A DNA stretch of 64,000 nucleotides from Candidatus Omnitrophota bacterium (GTDB taxonomy: Bacteria > Omnitrophota > Omnitrophia > Omnitrophales > Aquincolibacteriaceae). This document shows positions 47,301-50,976 of the stretch, piece after piece. Below the pieces are notes generated by a model. That model worked only from the letters and a program-made list of their open reading frames with translations. It did no database searches and was not told where the DNA came from. Made by a program: the position numbers and the translations under genes. The DNA lies in NCBI GenBank assembly GCA_903820505.1, contig CAIJHQ010000014.1, positions 51,728 through 115,727 on the forward strand, given 5' to 3'. Position 1 is the first letter of the stretch, and each line of letters begins with the position of its first letter.

Positions 47301-48312
47301 GCATGCCCGTTTCGAGGGCGGGAAGCTGCCGGCTGACCGGATCGCCGTTCAGAAGCTGCTCGATCTCGCTCAACGTGCCGTTCCCGGAACGCGGTAAAAA
47401 ACGCCGTAGAATGTCGAGGAATCCTTTCCGTTCCTTTTCGAAAGCGCTCCTGTCGAAGCGGGCGGCAAGTTCCTGTACCTTGAATATGCGCACTAACATC
47501 GGCCAGTCCAGCTGAGCGGCCGGCTGCCCCAGATCCAGCTTCAGACGCTTCAGGGATTCCTTCCTCAAAAAAGCGAGCCAGGCTTCAAACGGCATCCGGC
47601 CCTTTTCATGGCTTTCGAGGTTCTTCAGGAAGGTCCGCAGTTCGTCGTTGAGATATGCCGCGGCGAGACGGTCGATCCCTTCGTTCATCGCGGTAAGGAA
47701 CTTCTCCGACTTGTTCTTTTCGGTCAGAACATCCACGAATGCGACGCCGTTCTCGCGATAAGCTTCAAGGTTCTCGATGCCGTACGCGCGGGACTCAGCC
47801 CGGACATCCCCCTTCTTTGTCGCGTGATACTGGTCCAACAGATAGAGCTCGGGTCCTTTGACGAGCGCGGCCCGTGTGAGCGCGTCGTTAGCTTCTTGCG
47901 TAAGTTTTGGGTTTGCCGGAAAAAAATCGAGGATCGCGGGATCAAGCTTGAACGCACTTCCCTCGACCAGGAGCGTTTTGATACCGTATTGCTTGTCCAG
48001 ATGGTGAAGAAGCGCCCGGATCTGTTCCTGCGCCTGATAGTGGCCGTGCGCGGTCTGGAGGTGAACGACCATCGGCCCTTTGCCCGGTTTGAAATATTGG
48101 AGGTCCCCGAGTTCCTGCGGGATCGAAAACCGGATGCCGGGATCGAGTTTTTCCTTGTAAGAAAGCATGACTTCGGGAGCGGCAGACGGGGCTGACACGC
48201 GGATCGATTGCGCCGCGGCGGAACTGTCCGGAGACCAGATCACGCTGGTCGTTATAAAGGTAATGACTGTAAAAAGCGCGGTGAGCGCCTTGAACGGCCG
48301 AGAATGGTTCAT
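25300..48312 (-). CDS. Giant exported repeat protein (7,670 residues; 8,183 codon positions if read through the TAG)
   Basis: An uninterrupted frame of 7,670 codons starting with a Sec-type signal peptide: basic MNHSRPFK, hydrophobic residues about 9-26, then SPDSSAAA-Q. In order it has: a TraB/GumN-like domain (about residues 55-535); a proline/alanine/glycine-rich linker (about 840-920); about 14 degenerate modules centred on V-R-F-Y-Y-G-x-P (about 1020-4620); two short modules starting with a tag and a membrane helix (from 2936 and 3564); unrecognised globular segments from 4728; a third membrane helix near 5930; a second TraB-like domain (about 5960-6220); a long helical region (6356-7180); and the start of a 49-residue repeat array. 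Eighteen R-S-E-x-R tags mark the frame. Giant proteins of this kind are known in Omnitrophota, but I recognise no function. No close upstream gene suggests an operon. It ends at an in-frame TAG inside a repeat. Confidence 0.85.
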   Translation of the reverse strand: MNHSRPFKALTALFTVITFITTSVIWSPDSSAAAQSIRVSAPSAAPEVMLSYKEKLDPGIRFSIPQELGDLQYFKPGKGPMVVHLQTAHGHYQAQEQIRALLHHLDKQYGIKTLLVEGSAFKLDPAILDFFPANPKLTQEANDALTRAALVKGPELYLLDQYHATKKGDVRAESRAYGIENLEAYRENGVAFVDVLTEKNKSEKFLTAMNEGIDRLAAAYLNDELRTFLKNLESHEKGRMPFEAWLAFLRKESLKRLKLDLGQPAAQLDWPMLVRIFKVQELAARFDRSAFEKERKGFLDILRRFLPRSGNGTLSEIEQLLNGDPVSRQLPALETGMLFEDMVKALPRDFNYRNYPNVCSFVGSLLLQSEIDAPRLMKETERLSSALVGKLAGTQTEKDLVELLKDHRLLQKLFALELTPTDYETVFSRKEAQLSLRPSDVARRFAAIQKKESISRVKDIRFEHLADLDALFDAAMKFYAGVKERDGLMEQMVEKRLRETGEGKVAVITGGFHSEPFKNYFASKDYSYALISPRITGADGAGHRAYVENMLKFTKHTPRAAQLSTRNGALSPMATREATFESVGLAQREVLAPENPFQLDQTALRDEVRTIISRVAGRSEVRGLPANKGRLTVKSEQRIKLSPENTQALSDFQNVFSDAVQEMERGELIPFVKSLNRGFQNTTLGAILVVQAIKKVDYWTDQGFVKMLGAIAAELGDGVLLLDMLLKGPLKIGPRFDKALRDAKKKSFSGVPGELSGFIRDAKQRRLLKESYPIQVREGRDLLAAAKTKIEEVIRDLSSRSEAREVIQPLGEAVAVRAATVSRSEARAGKPPSFTDKLKLSIKSLWSPEKPARPYLATRPAGKSSAAPARGAAPSGRFPAVRPTGANGRATSGVPGKEGVKPSETQGAMRPSPEECARRLREAEQKFREDSEKRRADENFMRWITEEQVKIDSLRRELWDTAVSEKERGQVLTAMTRKPDEAGRSAEAVIEKGMTKDDAVKNFCDDYLAVLTVLPAGEIPSLDVVRFIYGLPLINGGGKEKENFWKLPANEPAAKVTVDALARRIEEFQHETLDGGRGMLGTQLVLGFLLRRLLEVLAPDPKDRDRFLNRVFKDPKKADRLLNSLIRPQTLTVEDVKGLLEILSVYVEVKEQLANLWGIRSDDVVRFGYGLPPVDRKGEERESIGEMRGKKPDAERKIEELIGLMKDKERDYEQWEAARWKRTSDGDEYNKGVKERLKIHKLVLGFLFRQLMEAVFPDRAERERVEEAMSRRYPEDNRELVGEHVVREFYTTYPVARNVLGDKNAFPEDQELQPKDVVRFYYGVPLENDGDMMRTYGQLIVEMNKSHSPSARAALEKVLGTTRKEFLRIYESRYRALMRMGRQNLIPEETAVYGEMFLPDLLRNFALAANERSALVLQVSELVAEAERLRKAWEAFVSAEERNREKDWWANALVEKLGEIGGSLESPWEGFPTEENPEKAESKRRSEAELARKRAATLQRHLLFAVISDPREQEQLLTAILKDSQQAKTLLNTMTEGVFLRLEPEELEILQNTLEDFSNVYLTARKVLADLKSKMDNEMFPGLEELQPEDMVRFFYGIPSEKDGRTMQGYRDLLKEMYRAHRSVDGEDRERSYKETYETLLRDACDAFISEHFLQFRILARMKWQQVSDCLETGRQTAFVSFGELLKNLLLLTDREAAPVSHELGREARSISSLLDVYLPPKAREEEERWVEACKKEIEKHGRYLVSPGKKLRPDAEDLEEEDVEVGDFLKRRAAGQGLTEIRRVTTMVKSPEQAVRLWTALIAAGFLTPEPVVPKDLPPAAKNLEGSFSGSESSKDSPEVSRAFYKIYLLAKSMFSVTPELRPEDMVRFFYGVPDENDRDGVMQRYGGLLKEGHGDAGEMRKARGAFVRFYALYLGKLVEMGLAKRQVFHISGQSQSETFLSALIENLSFMTDDTVLSREQAVKESSSLFRAYFAAHSLEMIKETIRKKDELEKELKGAVTTQEKQLEMTRRVLELQRSIGFFQKELLKCVMDRDERASFFEAITGDLGEATKLLAVTDSKELLPPEILEWFYETFLRSGEEGLLQKAAEWSRSRGKKKEERENGGQRTGATSGETGRHLVGASSAIAGSTGAKTEDQPMASGWASLSQEDREAFGKFYLEAVQELESHGAFSGVTKPQLEDIKNFYFAEGDENVVREYGLAVMRYANSSATDEEREQREEALRAGRVAFFSKHGVQCRVLAEMERQQILVPGAGQQAALFNFKGFLKNLPLGKSPSSEGLAKGRHLLMKEAESLIPEMKKENDTWAETLAGGIEGFEARLATQSLGQKSEKIKGMMAFFQQCLLDATIPDPDEQEQIRAVVSSLRTDRDRLKDFFSVYAAAWKELPGDGGLRPEDIVRFYYGIPLAKDKDETMQRFGKLLTEGRKDDKDLRAAREAFMRFYGPQLRVLQSMVDRQEGASFLAFIENITFMTDKRTVLSLERMNKELPLFLQTLEMWGLLEEISREFREKEVREEASALRERWPGTEQPVEETSQATVDSFQQRLFELAAPDTGKRKQLLTGIVKDPGTAEWFLTAMAAGERLPREILQKVYEICLADWGKGLVTVGPVVPEAEGGNTQRPGTSTEHVKEIPAVKKTAKGELASMLHQNYEEEALEAFEKIHGELPAGEEKPSTARSSYPGLKGFEEEVGRVLNEIFPEPAAKAPEPKAMPAGSGLRTIPYIIPPVVVKNAKEETGKQPSIAEPSVSKAHEAVAKPLRWTDLSQEDRKAFEKFFSDAIETLKGHGTVAGGDGTQFADMKNFCFPESVEDKPFMRNYGSAIADATDRSRIEEERKILEETLDTPRETFIFDNELQCRVLAQMERQQELASAEGSHGAFSGFAGLLVNLVAKSRQGTTRSRQELAGERDRLVKRAELLIPQIMEDRIQWEKEHPVRRSEIRAEDLIEAAVYLAGILGFYGIWNFANQARQLYRKMTLYPLARAKIDEAVEDYAMTELPALLGSPASDEGSHFKKVSGFCVSLWNIAEETMVRINEALTQEDEVLIEVVPGGEEVTVEWESVSGDDGKMPAETEPRQWKGSLKVSIHAKDRVEEVVLQGAQKQVALAHSRWKLLNKVIPGAKEQKQLLAVFLKDFKDAEYFWVLMTPGELLPLDFLQAFHTVYRVARRSLANVEVAPETLKPEDMFLFYYGISSKGAQDEAMRRYGELITKRCAEKPDAERSSDDAEPKELAAAREAFLRSYSLQYEILTKMAGQEISDPWAARFQVSVERFLENLSFMADGKTELSLQELKEESERLDEACRSLAGKGGNSAVASTRSEMRTEGGRNAEAMAQTYLSEIAQRERRIETLKKQMRDPLATEEQKRENEKSIDEAERTIAFYQQRLFEMMIPDTKEREHLLIAVTKSLKFEENLWNLPETEGILYRTFFNIYSAARTVLPVEGKLQPQDFVRFYYAIPSQDDRGEAMRKYGELLAKGHKDGKLRAARKEFIRVYGSRLEGLVWLAQQFSPSWPDYFLEGFLKNLLIMTDGKATLSLQQLIEEVRALKGARLFSFLDEKGEQGAGLRRSEIRTVSLAIAVAGILKIGCLAAWVAWRSTKKKSRYPLTVSQIRKILADHVAARSGLAIPLWWTLPEEILAQIEEDLGGGGELRLEVVPGKNGLRQSGRLTVEDSPETVSGSIAKRSEMRAEEDQDFNSPAQVLELIAERERNIRTLEKELTADGTAEQELEDVRRSIVLEGKVVRFLQQRLLSLAIPDPDDRKQFVVSVTGDVDSEMWQEDAVAGRPLPSGILGRFYDVYLAADKVLADKKAFPDFGGLQPGNMVRFYYGLPSGKDQGEMRIYGSLLAGEGHNGVINDLNNARRKNGLEPLETLEAAREAFIQIYEVPYRALIKMERQPFLGGMDSQLLTVNEFLGHVLFMAGGKEVAPVHVLSMEERLLKKTHESLAPGTKTEGERQVDTLVQRIKELHQLATPLVQQLVTLVIPTPKEVEEFLTNTKRKLPGGSPSPEDLSLSLEHWIQQGQSWPDILWYRGPDGKFREGDENDRREQLRVMGLEMESFQWQLLTMVFPNPTEREQLATAITRKAEQPGSTVGARARSRWISRAFFDVYVAARKAMAAWRAQEDKEVFPDLGELQPEDMVRFYYGLPPRGNGNAMRSYADLVEMLLKSDHLQDSDENRALEKARADFVHELSLQYRLLVQMERQQIIAVDTDDRSVSLTVEKFLRNLLFMRRRKEVLSLGELAAEKRALREAFGSGMPDEMRVEDDRWTDSLAQIIRRIDQEAAVLGQERKAKGGPGGENFKRNEEIKRKGAFFRKHLLEAVIQDPKDLGVLTRNSEKMKQLQDLMARERGLSPEDTEFLWDISGDFCGVYFAAKAALEAEGAPSIAGGLKPQDMARFFYGIPSKKDQGVMRIYGGFLAGEGHGKKVNILNEMRQGAGLEPLETLGAAREAFVRHYRPQMEVLAFMFWMGSTHSISEYRSEASFAALLENLAFMTDGRATLPWEELIEETLWLGDVAGIEMFQGTVDKVIGEADAPNGAGTHDEKQNVALEEAVHFANRVSSAKDRLVQLFPDPKELGELVDAAGSTEELCDIYVEFDGAVGEEKARNMVRFYLGFPQEEDKQGVMQEYGKLLAEGRKDSAEMNAVREAFVRSPHYASRIGSLISIEGEQSGTVLGLGRTRISVAKFLKRLLRAAEERGALSSEALDLDKEAGLLEQAQGDQGGPDTAIRRAEVRANEFRFKVVPMQRATEQGAVPATVGIYQADGKMLGYFNLPVGQEAGERTYGIDFLPHGKGNWILHETTKAQFAVTLDPNGNLEKVGTVEIELPTDPKKVKNFTSIPTPDLLVINQKRVETLRKELKGFLESKIGQKWEADRLFLTDTRGQGGATRSEMRMGQSSLSLSSGFMFGEAIRTWLNRPNEEIIKSNQKELESDVAWGVLVRESIGSQAPGIAGLKVAVDASGRIVAVIDPLDFSFGTQKKIDSGVYCEVIFSVVMLHTPTPGMIRMKGTVGLRNLSPRAFKNIEESVKRYNEALGSAANFKAAVEEIRRQLAGGIPSENIPLGKIAEQFRLTDREHVKLGFVWQTWKEINEPEKTPAAASGSFDSKGRSEVRGEESPSPFKVGDIIVINQLVEAQVRAIDVEKDNVILRRSVAGDNVDMNASLQGLLEAIHADRAQVRSGGEAPSAQPVKKGIAARRAGNGAEINRALAPQINEARGRMEAEGKSDTGKKIDNFVVLLQTAPRIEVAAEEIKPGYNKYTISSAGDYEITKLEKEELLITAPSPGQIRRRALFVVSKSEMPGRYDYIKDRLERLSRNASAPSRSEMRGEQPSQSSLLVLKAGDVFGNGLIVIRVLSIDEQKRTVKITRSGAEGSGAITSIVREASLEELRKEIARGNFQFQKAAATTGEYVPGNHLREEQKLNLPQTISNLREILGPTKSIKVFSQEETYHEIKYDVSMVLQRLYEIIATDMRLWVKGWLLNGEWGDLFVVYREETPDFYQEIKDRLEELSRNITGKPSEGARRSEMRSPETGDERLSAKDAKKIRELMKPAASMLYYFSVLKWRITQPIVDKVVRIIQGVASEILKKLHNLLKWGWLGKHNFNWLNSDSLLPNELGDNFQNVIPASQEYLDRHRKDFWKDALFVGGFRRSFQEFPSNTYFIIDTNSVRSLAIAAYMKTQGVDVAYQFPQSYDPEHPFGVLPQLLMKSFGSPVVPKLNSLATSINVSRNESWNLKPLEPANFPSPDALKKRKIERVVWLTEERMKTSAGANDVRERMQAFERAGLKVDKYVIMEPEIYTRQYGKPENGAPPDREPPQWQLSKFEDQFFDVASLSARSEMRSGQLVLNGKTRKDEIVTVLAKAKIGTNGEQRQAIAKQIVKMVAQKGQAFRVDDLRAIPEFSDLKLEQYFKIGVSQARPPDKNGSRFSASLKRKIVWGLIGGVLLTAVSFFIVPMARERFTADSKDPAPISAPVRYDHGQFHVVYDAHSTQQDFENVRGVLDELVRRSEPDPERYGFPQLFIIDEGVISVEQVCDHISSPLVLNTAEDILQDQYKPLLKSAYEQIVEQSRILEEEADRSMLETRINNAEYFIQAGAFPTWAKGYLVPYVRWKARAGVRIRLDRMDFEDWYEFSKVYYLTRDREAFLSGDMVRFFEEFRRLSRMMVRTNTARDGAANRLAQSLLQRYPKANVAYVIGSNHRTDREIILNQLKGEEHLTVPAEAAGPLSYTEEILEKYKKGSFDSTSEEKDSVARAAAETYTMSLMPDTWSYTNLMRVLRGMFERARKDGLTPWEAMGRISTTQGSGNVLMEGDVSFEEAFVTTAHQLGWVPDEDYRAMMATSRSEMRLKPVASSTSEETRRSEMRTVVVGNGNIEGADLASVLSDTSTVATPVPATDALLGQVGRYLQGLPDTELNTVLNAHRVKFPGGVRDKLLKAFKTASLGAFGQQINEEGIMTLAVSPDRIKQLTKDDKEYRVAWLGEDGKIYLLERFYAYLNQIANEDERIKTAAALFARLLISRVFIKILRDSQISINAVISEKIGQSVRAVEDLTFAKGPVLLDSSRVDRRARGFVYQQMHRRNERPKRSGRARVDWGPQVRRMEWLIERLTVLYDQFEKARAVSAESRKAIEDIAASFRLDDKSEETFQRKTRGMDATQLEALRAQFQRGYVAMESRIAAAVRNLKEQKIDQSVYDESTAKWNRSANGILSRMVRIDFALIGIKFREKASIRIPLDMLLDDLTAKVREMKWKKVREQRVRNITEVFVQNAGDDYLRVTAVKSLIKRVQRLTGTVERVESRWSEEDTYYLATLKQLLTALIDSESAITADPAFWKDKLLGYLWMRKVDFEGRTDAGLGVNDIAAALYLARRTSGPAISGGELTNDVLQRIKDWTSMQTVIEQEPRVAEVKALVNALLPDEKADQEELKRVRYQNLYNFFRSRDHALEFYDREHRKAWTAIGFLNDLVYQLRDHERNRNVLPAPRLRSAQRDLDEVASWVEHARVHEKTRIRDLVRIAQECLDLGDYVIVVANAREAQEILEGEFLTRIGRMSRYIARHRQAVTAEFEGALNLVRSGIRTGSRRDFRKAFTAMKRFKVRFVDGYTASEDEPGYVRAKRHFTGLLDAFGAVLEHPEFPSRAELEPVLKNLYRITYDIELKYEKIADIGPEAKKIEREINARVAADLVPLPRSEMREETARIAEYLAAEFGVADHDAKIKEVAEKIAIEFGAKKCRSVDDMYEIVKILKEELGFELRRLSPERRGNILTVVHGMSTRPARIARFREIVRYFEQIFDLKVRDLNDDKKQPVVTSAFYLSQAKADPKRGFKDGIGYAREFMETSEIYFGFTPETIRGMEFSDKSSLMAAVYYLTFAKNEGFSTFVRMIDEICEVFGIGKEALKTDAVALSDKMRVMTAAYAVSRRKGDGFSTFVRTIDEICKVFGIGKKALQTDAVELSDKIRVMTVAYVVSLGKGEGFSTFVRTIDEICKVFGIGKETLKTDAVALSDKIRVMTAAYYVSRGTGEGFSTFVQTIEKIYEVFGIGKETLKTDAVALSDKLRVMTVAYGVSPGKDEGFSAFVRTIDEICKVFGIGKDSLKSGDIELGDKLRVMTAASQVSLGKDEGVSSFVRTIDEICKVFGIGKETLQTDAVELSDKIRMMTAAYFVTRRKGEGFSAFVRTIE
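29670..30430 (-). other. Second TraB/GumN-like domain of the giant protein
   Basis: About residues 5960-6220. It opens with FHVVYDAHSTQQDFENVRGVLDEL, here described by its key residues D-A-H and the following helix, and closes with VAYVIGSNHRTDREI. The first copy near the N-terminus has the same plan: L-Q-T-A-H-G-H at the start and V-A-V-I-T-G-G-F-H-S at the end. A membrane helix (IVWGLIGGVLLTAVSFFIV) lies immediately before it. Confidence 0.5.
37276..37623 (-). repeat. Tag-plus-membrane-helix module, copy 2
   Basis: Begins with the R-S-E-I-R tag at 37609-37623, then a hydrophobic helix (SLAIAVAGILKIGCLAAWVAW), basic residues and R-Y-P-L, and ends with L-R-L-E-V-V-P-G just before the next tag. 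It mirrors the module at 39110-39507. Confidence 0.6.
39110..39507 (-). repeat. Tag-plus-membrane-helix module, copy 1
   Basis: Begins with the R-S-E-I-R tag at 39493-39507, then a hydrophobic helix (AAVYLAGILGFYGIWNF), Y-P-L-A-R-A-K and, about 60 residues later, L-I-E-V-V-P-G. The order and spacing match the copy at 37276-37623. Confidence 0.6.
46710..48150 (-). other. N-terminal TraB/GumN-like domain of the giant protein
   Basis: About residues 55-535. V-V-H-L-Q-T-A-H-G-H, then I-K-T-L-L-V-E-G, Y-G-I-E-N, and E-R-D-G-L-M-E-Q-M followed by V-A-V-I-T-G-G-F-H-S. This order resembles the TraB/PrgY/GumN and ChaN/EreA superfamily, with histidines and a glutamate in the expected places. Assignment is by motif only. 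Confidence 0.5.
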
Positions 48313-48706
48313 TCTGTATTCTGTCTTTCCTTCATAAATCAGTGGGATTGACTGCCCTCCATTTCAAGGGGATTTTTACTTTATATTAGGTTTATAAAAA
48401 TTCTTAGGAAATATAACCGACAGTCTCTACAATTACAAGGGCAGGACAAAAATTTTCCCGTTTTTTTAATCAAAATTTTCATCATAGATAACGTTGCCAA
48501 ACAAGCAACTCCCCTATTTAAAAACATAGCAATACCTAACATTCCATGACCTGACAGACCTCTTCCTCCCACCTGTTTTCAATCGGCAACATAGGTGCCA
48601 AAAATGGACATTGGATATCTGGAAGGACAGACTTTTACATGACCTAAGGCAGACAGGTGAAGCGGAATGAATAGGACGACACAGGGAGCAAGACGCCGGA
48701 TCTAAT
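48313..48706. other. AT-rich intergenic region upstream of the giant gene
   Basis: The 394 bases between lpxA and the giant gene are clearly richer in A and T than their surroundings. A GAAGGAAAG lies about 12 bases before the ATG at 48312 and may be the ribosome site. The AT-rich part at 48375-48480 probably holds the promoter, but I cannot single out a convincing -35/-10 pair. The small minus-strand frame at 48381-48572 has no support as a gene. Confidence 0.5.
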
Positions 48707-49558
48707 TCAGGCGGGTTCTTCTTCGACTTCGGTATCGCTGCCCGCGACGGTGCGGTTCTTCCGGTGGGAAAGGGTTTCGACGGCGGCACTGTCAAGGATG
48801 CCACGTTTGGAGGCTTCGATGAATTCGACCATGTGCGCGACTTCCCTGCTTTTGAGCTTGCCTTTGATCGCCTCAAGCGCCTGGCTCACGTTCAGCCCCG
48901 AACGGTAAAGCAATTTGAAAGCCTCCTTGATCTCCGCGCGGACCGCCGAGTTGATTCCGGCGCGACGCATGCCGACCACATTGATCCCCTGCGCGACACC
49001 CGGCCGGCCGCCGCACATCACGTAAGGCGGAATGTCCTTGTTGATGGCCGTCAGCGCGCTGACCATGGCCAGCGTGCCGATGCGCGTGAATTGATGGAAA
49101 CCGGTCATGCCCGAAAGAAAAGCCATGTCCTCGACTTCGCAATGACCGGTGAGCGAGGCCTGATTGACCATGATGATCTTGTTGCCGAGGCGGCAGTTGT
49201 GAGCAATGTGGCAATAGGCCATGATGAAGTTCGCGTCGCCGATCTCCGTAGCCGTGCCTTCTTTGGTGCCCCGGTGAATGGTCACGAATTCGCGGATCTC
49301 GTTCTTGTTCCCGATGCGGGTGAATGTCTCCTGTCCCTGGTAGGAAATATCCTGCGGCGCATGACCGATCACGGCGTTCATGTGGATAACGTTATCATTG
49401 CCGAGCGTGGTACCGCGGGCGATATAGGCGCCGGCCATGATCTTGTTGCGTGAACCGATCCGGACGCCGTCTTCAATGATCACGTGCGCACCGACCGTGT
49501 TCCCGGCGCCGAGCGTGACATCTTTCCCGATAATGGCTGTGGAATGGATCTCGGACAT
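48707..49558 (-). CDS. lpxA: UDP-N-acetylglucosamine acyltransferase LpxA
   Basis: A 283-residue left-handed beta-helix acyltransferase for the first step of lipid A synthesis. Hexapeptide repeats run from MSEIHSTAIIGKDVTLG to about residue 190. The catalytic histidine lies in MAYCHIAHNC near residue 125, and IRAEIKEAF-like sequence begins the helical C-terminal domain, which carries an extra acidic tail. I used the start MSEIHS; the frame extends to 49594 but the family begins here. It shows that the organism makes an outer membrane with lipid A-type lipids. Confidence 0.94.
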   Translation of the reverse strand: MSEIHSTAIIGKDVTLGAGNTVGAHVIIEDGVRIGSRNKIMAGAYIARGTTLGNDNVIHMNAVIGHAPQDISYQGQETFTRIGNKNEIREFVTIHRGTKEGTATEIGDANFIMAYCHIAHNCRLGNKIIMVNQASLTGHCEVEDMAFLSGMTGFHQFTRIGTLAMVSALTAINKDIPPYVMCGGRPGVAQGINVVGMRRAGINSAVRAEIKEAFKLLYRSGLNVSQALEAIKGKLKSREVAHMVEFIEASKRGILDSAAVETLSHRKNRTVAGSDTEVEEEPA

Positions 49559-49565
49559 GGGCGGA

Positions 49566-49571
49566 ATTATA
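49566..49571 (-). promoter_or_regulatory. -10 box directly before lpxA
   Basis: A perfect TATAAT on the minus strand ends seven bases before the ATG at 49558, with TCCGCCC between and no ribosome-binding site. No good -35 is seen at normal spacing. If used, the lpxA mRNA would be essentially leaderless. Confidence 0.4.
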
Positions 49572-49657
49572 ACACAAAAACGAAGGCGAGGCACACGCTC
49601 CGTTATCGCCGTTCCCGAGACCGGGTCCCGGATCGGTGAACCGTAAGAAAACGCTTT

Positions 49658-50179
49658 TTAAAATTCGACCCCGCGTTGGGTCTGGCAACCCCCGCAAAGA
49701 GGATGCCGGACACATTTCATTTCGGTCACAAGATCGGCGGTCTTGATAAGCATCGCGGGAGCGCCTCTCCCGGTGAGAATAACATGCTTGCCTTGAGGTT
49801 TCCGTTTGAGGGCCTTCACGACCTCGGAGGTCTTTAAGAATTTATATTTAAGCGCGATATGGACCTCATCAAAAATAACGAGCGGGTATTTCGGGTCCCG
49901 TAGCAGCGTCTTGCATTGTTCCCATGCTTCCGCGACGGATTTCGCGTTCGCTTCGCGCGTCGCCTCCCAGGTGAATCCTCCGCCAAAACTCCAGACACGG
50001 ACCTTCCTTCCAAACCTGCGCAGGGCGTGTAAGGCACCGTCTTTGTCCGGATCCTTGAAGAATTGGACGATCCCTACCCGCTGACCGTGCCCGAGCATTC
50101 TCAATGCGGCACCGAACGCGGCCGTCGTTTTCCCCTTTCCGGCACCGGTATAGATCTGGATCAGCCCTCGGGTTTTCAT
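49658..50179 (-). CDS. btuR: Corrinoid adenosyltransferase (BtuR/CobO type)
   Basis: A 173-residue enzyme that adenosylates cob(I)alamin or its precursors from ATP. The P-loop TGAGKGKTTAA is at residues 11-21, with VIFDEVHIALKY near residue 100. The C-terminal HPLCGGCQTQRGVEF corresponds to the family's HP...GxxAQxGIEF ending. The start forms an ATGA overlap with btuD. It is the last gene of the riboswitch-controlled B12 operon and converts imported corrinoid to coenzyme form. Confidence 0.92.
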   Translation of the reverse strand: MKTRGLIQIYTGAGKGKTTAAFGAALRMLGHGQRVGIVQFFKDPDKDGALHALRRFGRKVRVWSFGGGFTWEATREANAKSVAEAWEQCKTLLRDPKYPLVIFDEVHIALKYKFLKTSEVVKALKRKPQGKHVILTGRGAPAMLIKTADLVTEMKCVRHPLCGGCQTQRGVEF

Positions 50180-50976
50180 GATATCTTTTTCCTTTCCTGG
50201 TGTTTCACCGGAACCGCCAGGACGAACGGCCGCGACGAAACGATGTTTTTCCCTGTCACCACCGGCGTCCCGTAAACCTCCTCGAGGATCCCTTGTTTCA
50301 GGACCTCCTCGGGACTTCCCTTCCGGACACACCGGCCGTGATGTAATAAAAGCAGCCGACGGCAATATTCCCCCGCCAGGTTCAGGTCGTGCAGGACCAT
50401 GATGACCGTCAGGTTCGATCCGACGTTCAATTCCGCGAGAAGGTCCAGGATCCTCACCTGATGGGCGATGTCCAGATGGGCCGTCGGTTCGTCCAGGACC
50501 AGCCACCGCGGTTCCTGCGCCAGGGCCCGGGCTATCGCGGCAAGCTGTCTTTCCCCGCCGCTGATCCGGGTCATCAAACGGTCGCGGAGACCTTCGATCC
50601 CGGTCACGTGCATCGCTTGTTCCGCGATCCCGAGGTCTTTTTTCGTTTCCAGAAATTGAAGATCCCCGTAATGCGGGACCCGCCCCAGAAGGATGAACTC
50701 TTCGACCGTCATCGGGACCGCGGGCGCATTCTGGGATACCGCGGAGACCTCCCGGGCGAACGTCTTCGGGGCAATGCTCCAGATATTTTTCCCGTCGAGC
50801 GACACCTCGCCGCGTGCCGGCTCCAGGACGCGCGTTAACGCGCCGAGAAGCGTCGTTTTCCCGGAACCGTTCGGCCCGATGATCCCGAGGAATTCCCCGC
50901 GTTCCACGGAGAGATCGATCCCGTCCAGCACGGTCTTGCCGTTATAACCGCACACGAGATCTTTGGCCCGGAGCAT
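50176..50976 (-). CDS. btuD: Vitamin B12 ABC transporter ATPase BtuD
   Basis: A 266-residue ATPase of the FecCD/BtuCD importer class. Walker A GPNGSGKTT is near residue 33, the signature ISGGERQLAAIARAL near 135 and Walker B WLVLDEPTAHLD near 158. The start overlaps the btuC stop by one base (TGATG). By sequence alone it could serve siderophores, but the cobalamin riboswitch and btuR make B12 the likely substrate. Confidence 0.9.
   Translation of the reverse strand: MLRAKDLVCGYNGKTVLDGIDLSVERGEFLGIIGPNGSGKTTLLGALTRVLEPARGEVSLDGKNIWSIAPKTFAREVSAVSQNAPAVPMTVEEFILLGRVPHYGDLQFLETKKDLGIAEQAMHVTGIEGLRDRLMTRISGGERQLAAIARALAQEPRWLVLDEPTAHLDIAHQVRILDLLAELNVGSNLTVIMVLHDLNLAGEYCRRLLLLHHGRCVRKGSPEEVLKQGILEEVYGTPVVTGKNIVSSRPFVLAVPVKHQERKKIS

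Noticed and set aside
48381..48572. 63-residue minus-strand frame upstream of the giant gene
   Set aside because: It lies in AT-rich non-coding sequence, has no ribosome site and no recognisable motif; the region more likely holds the promoter.
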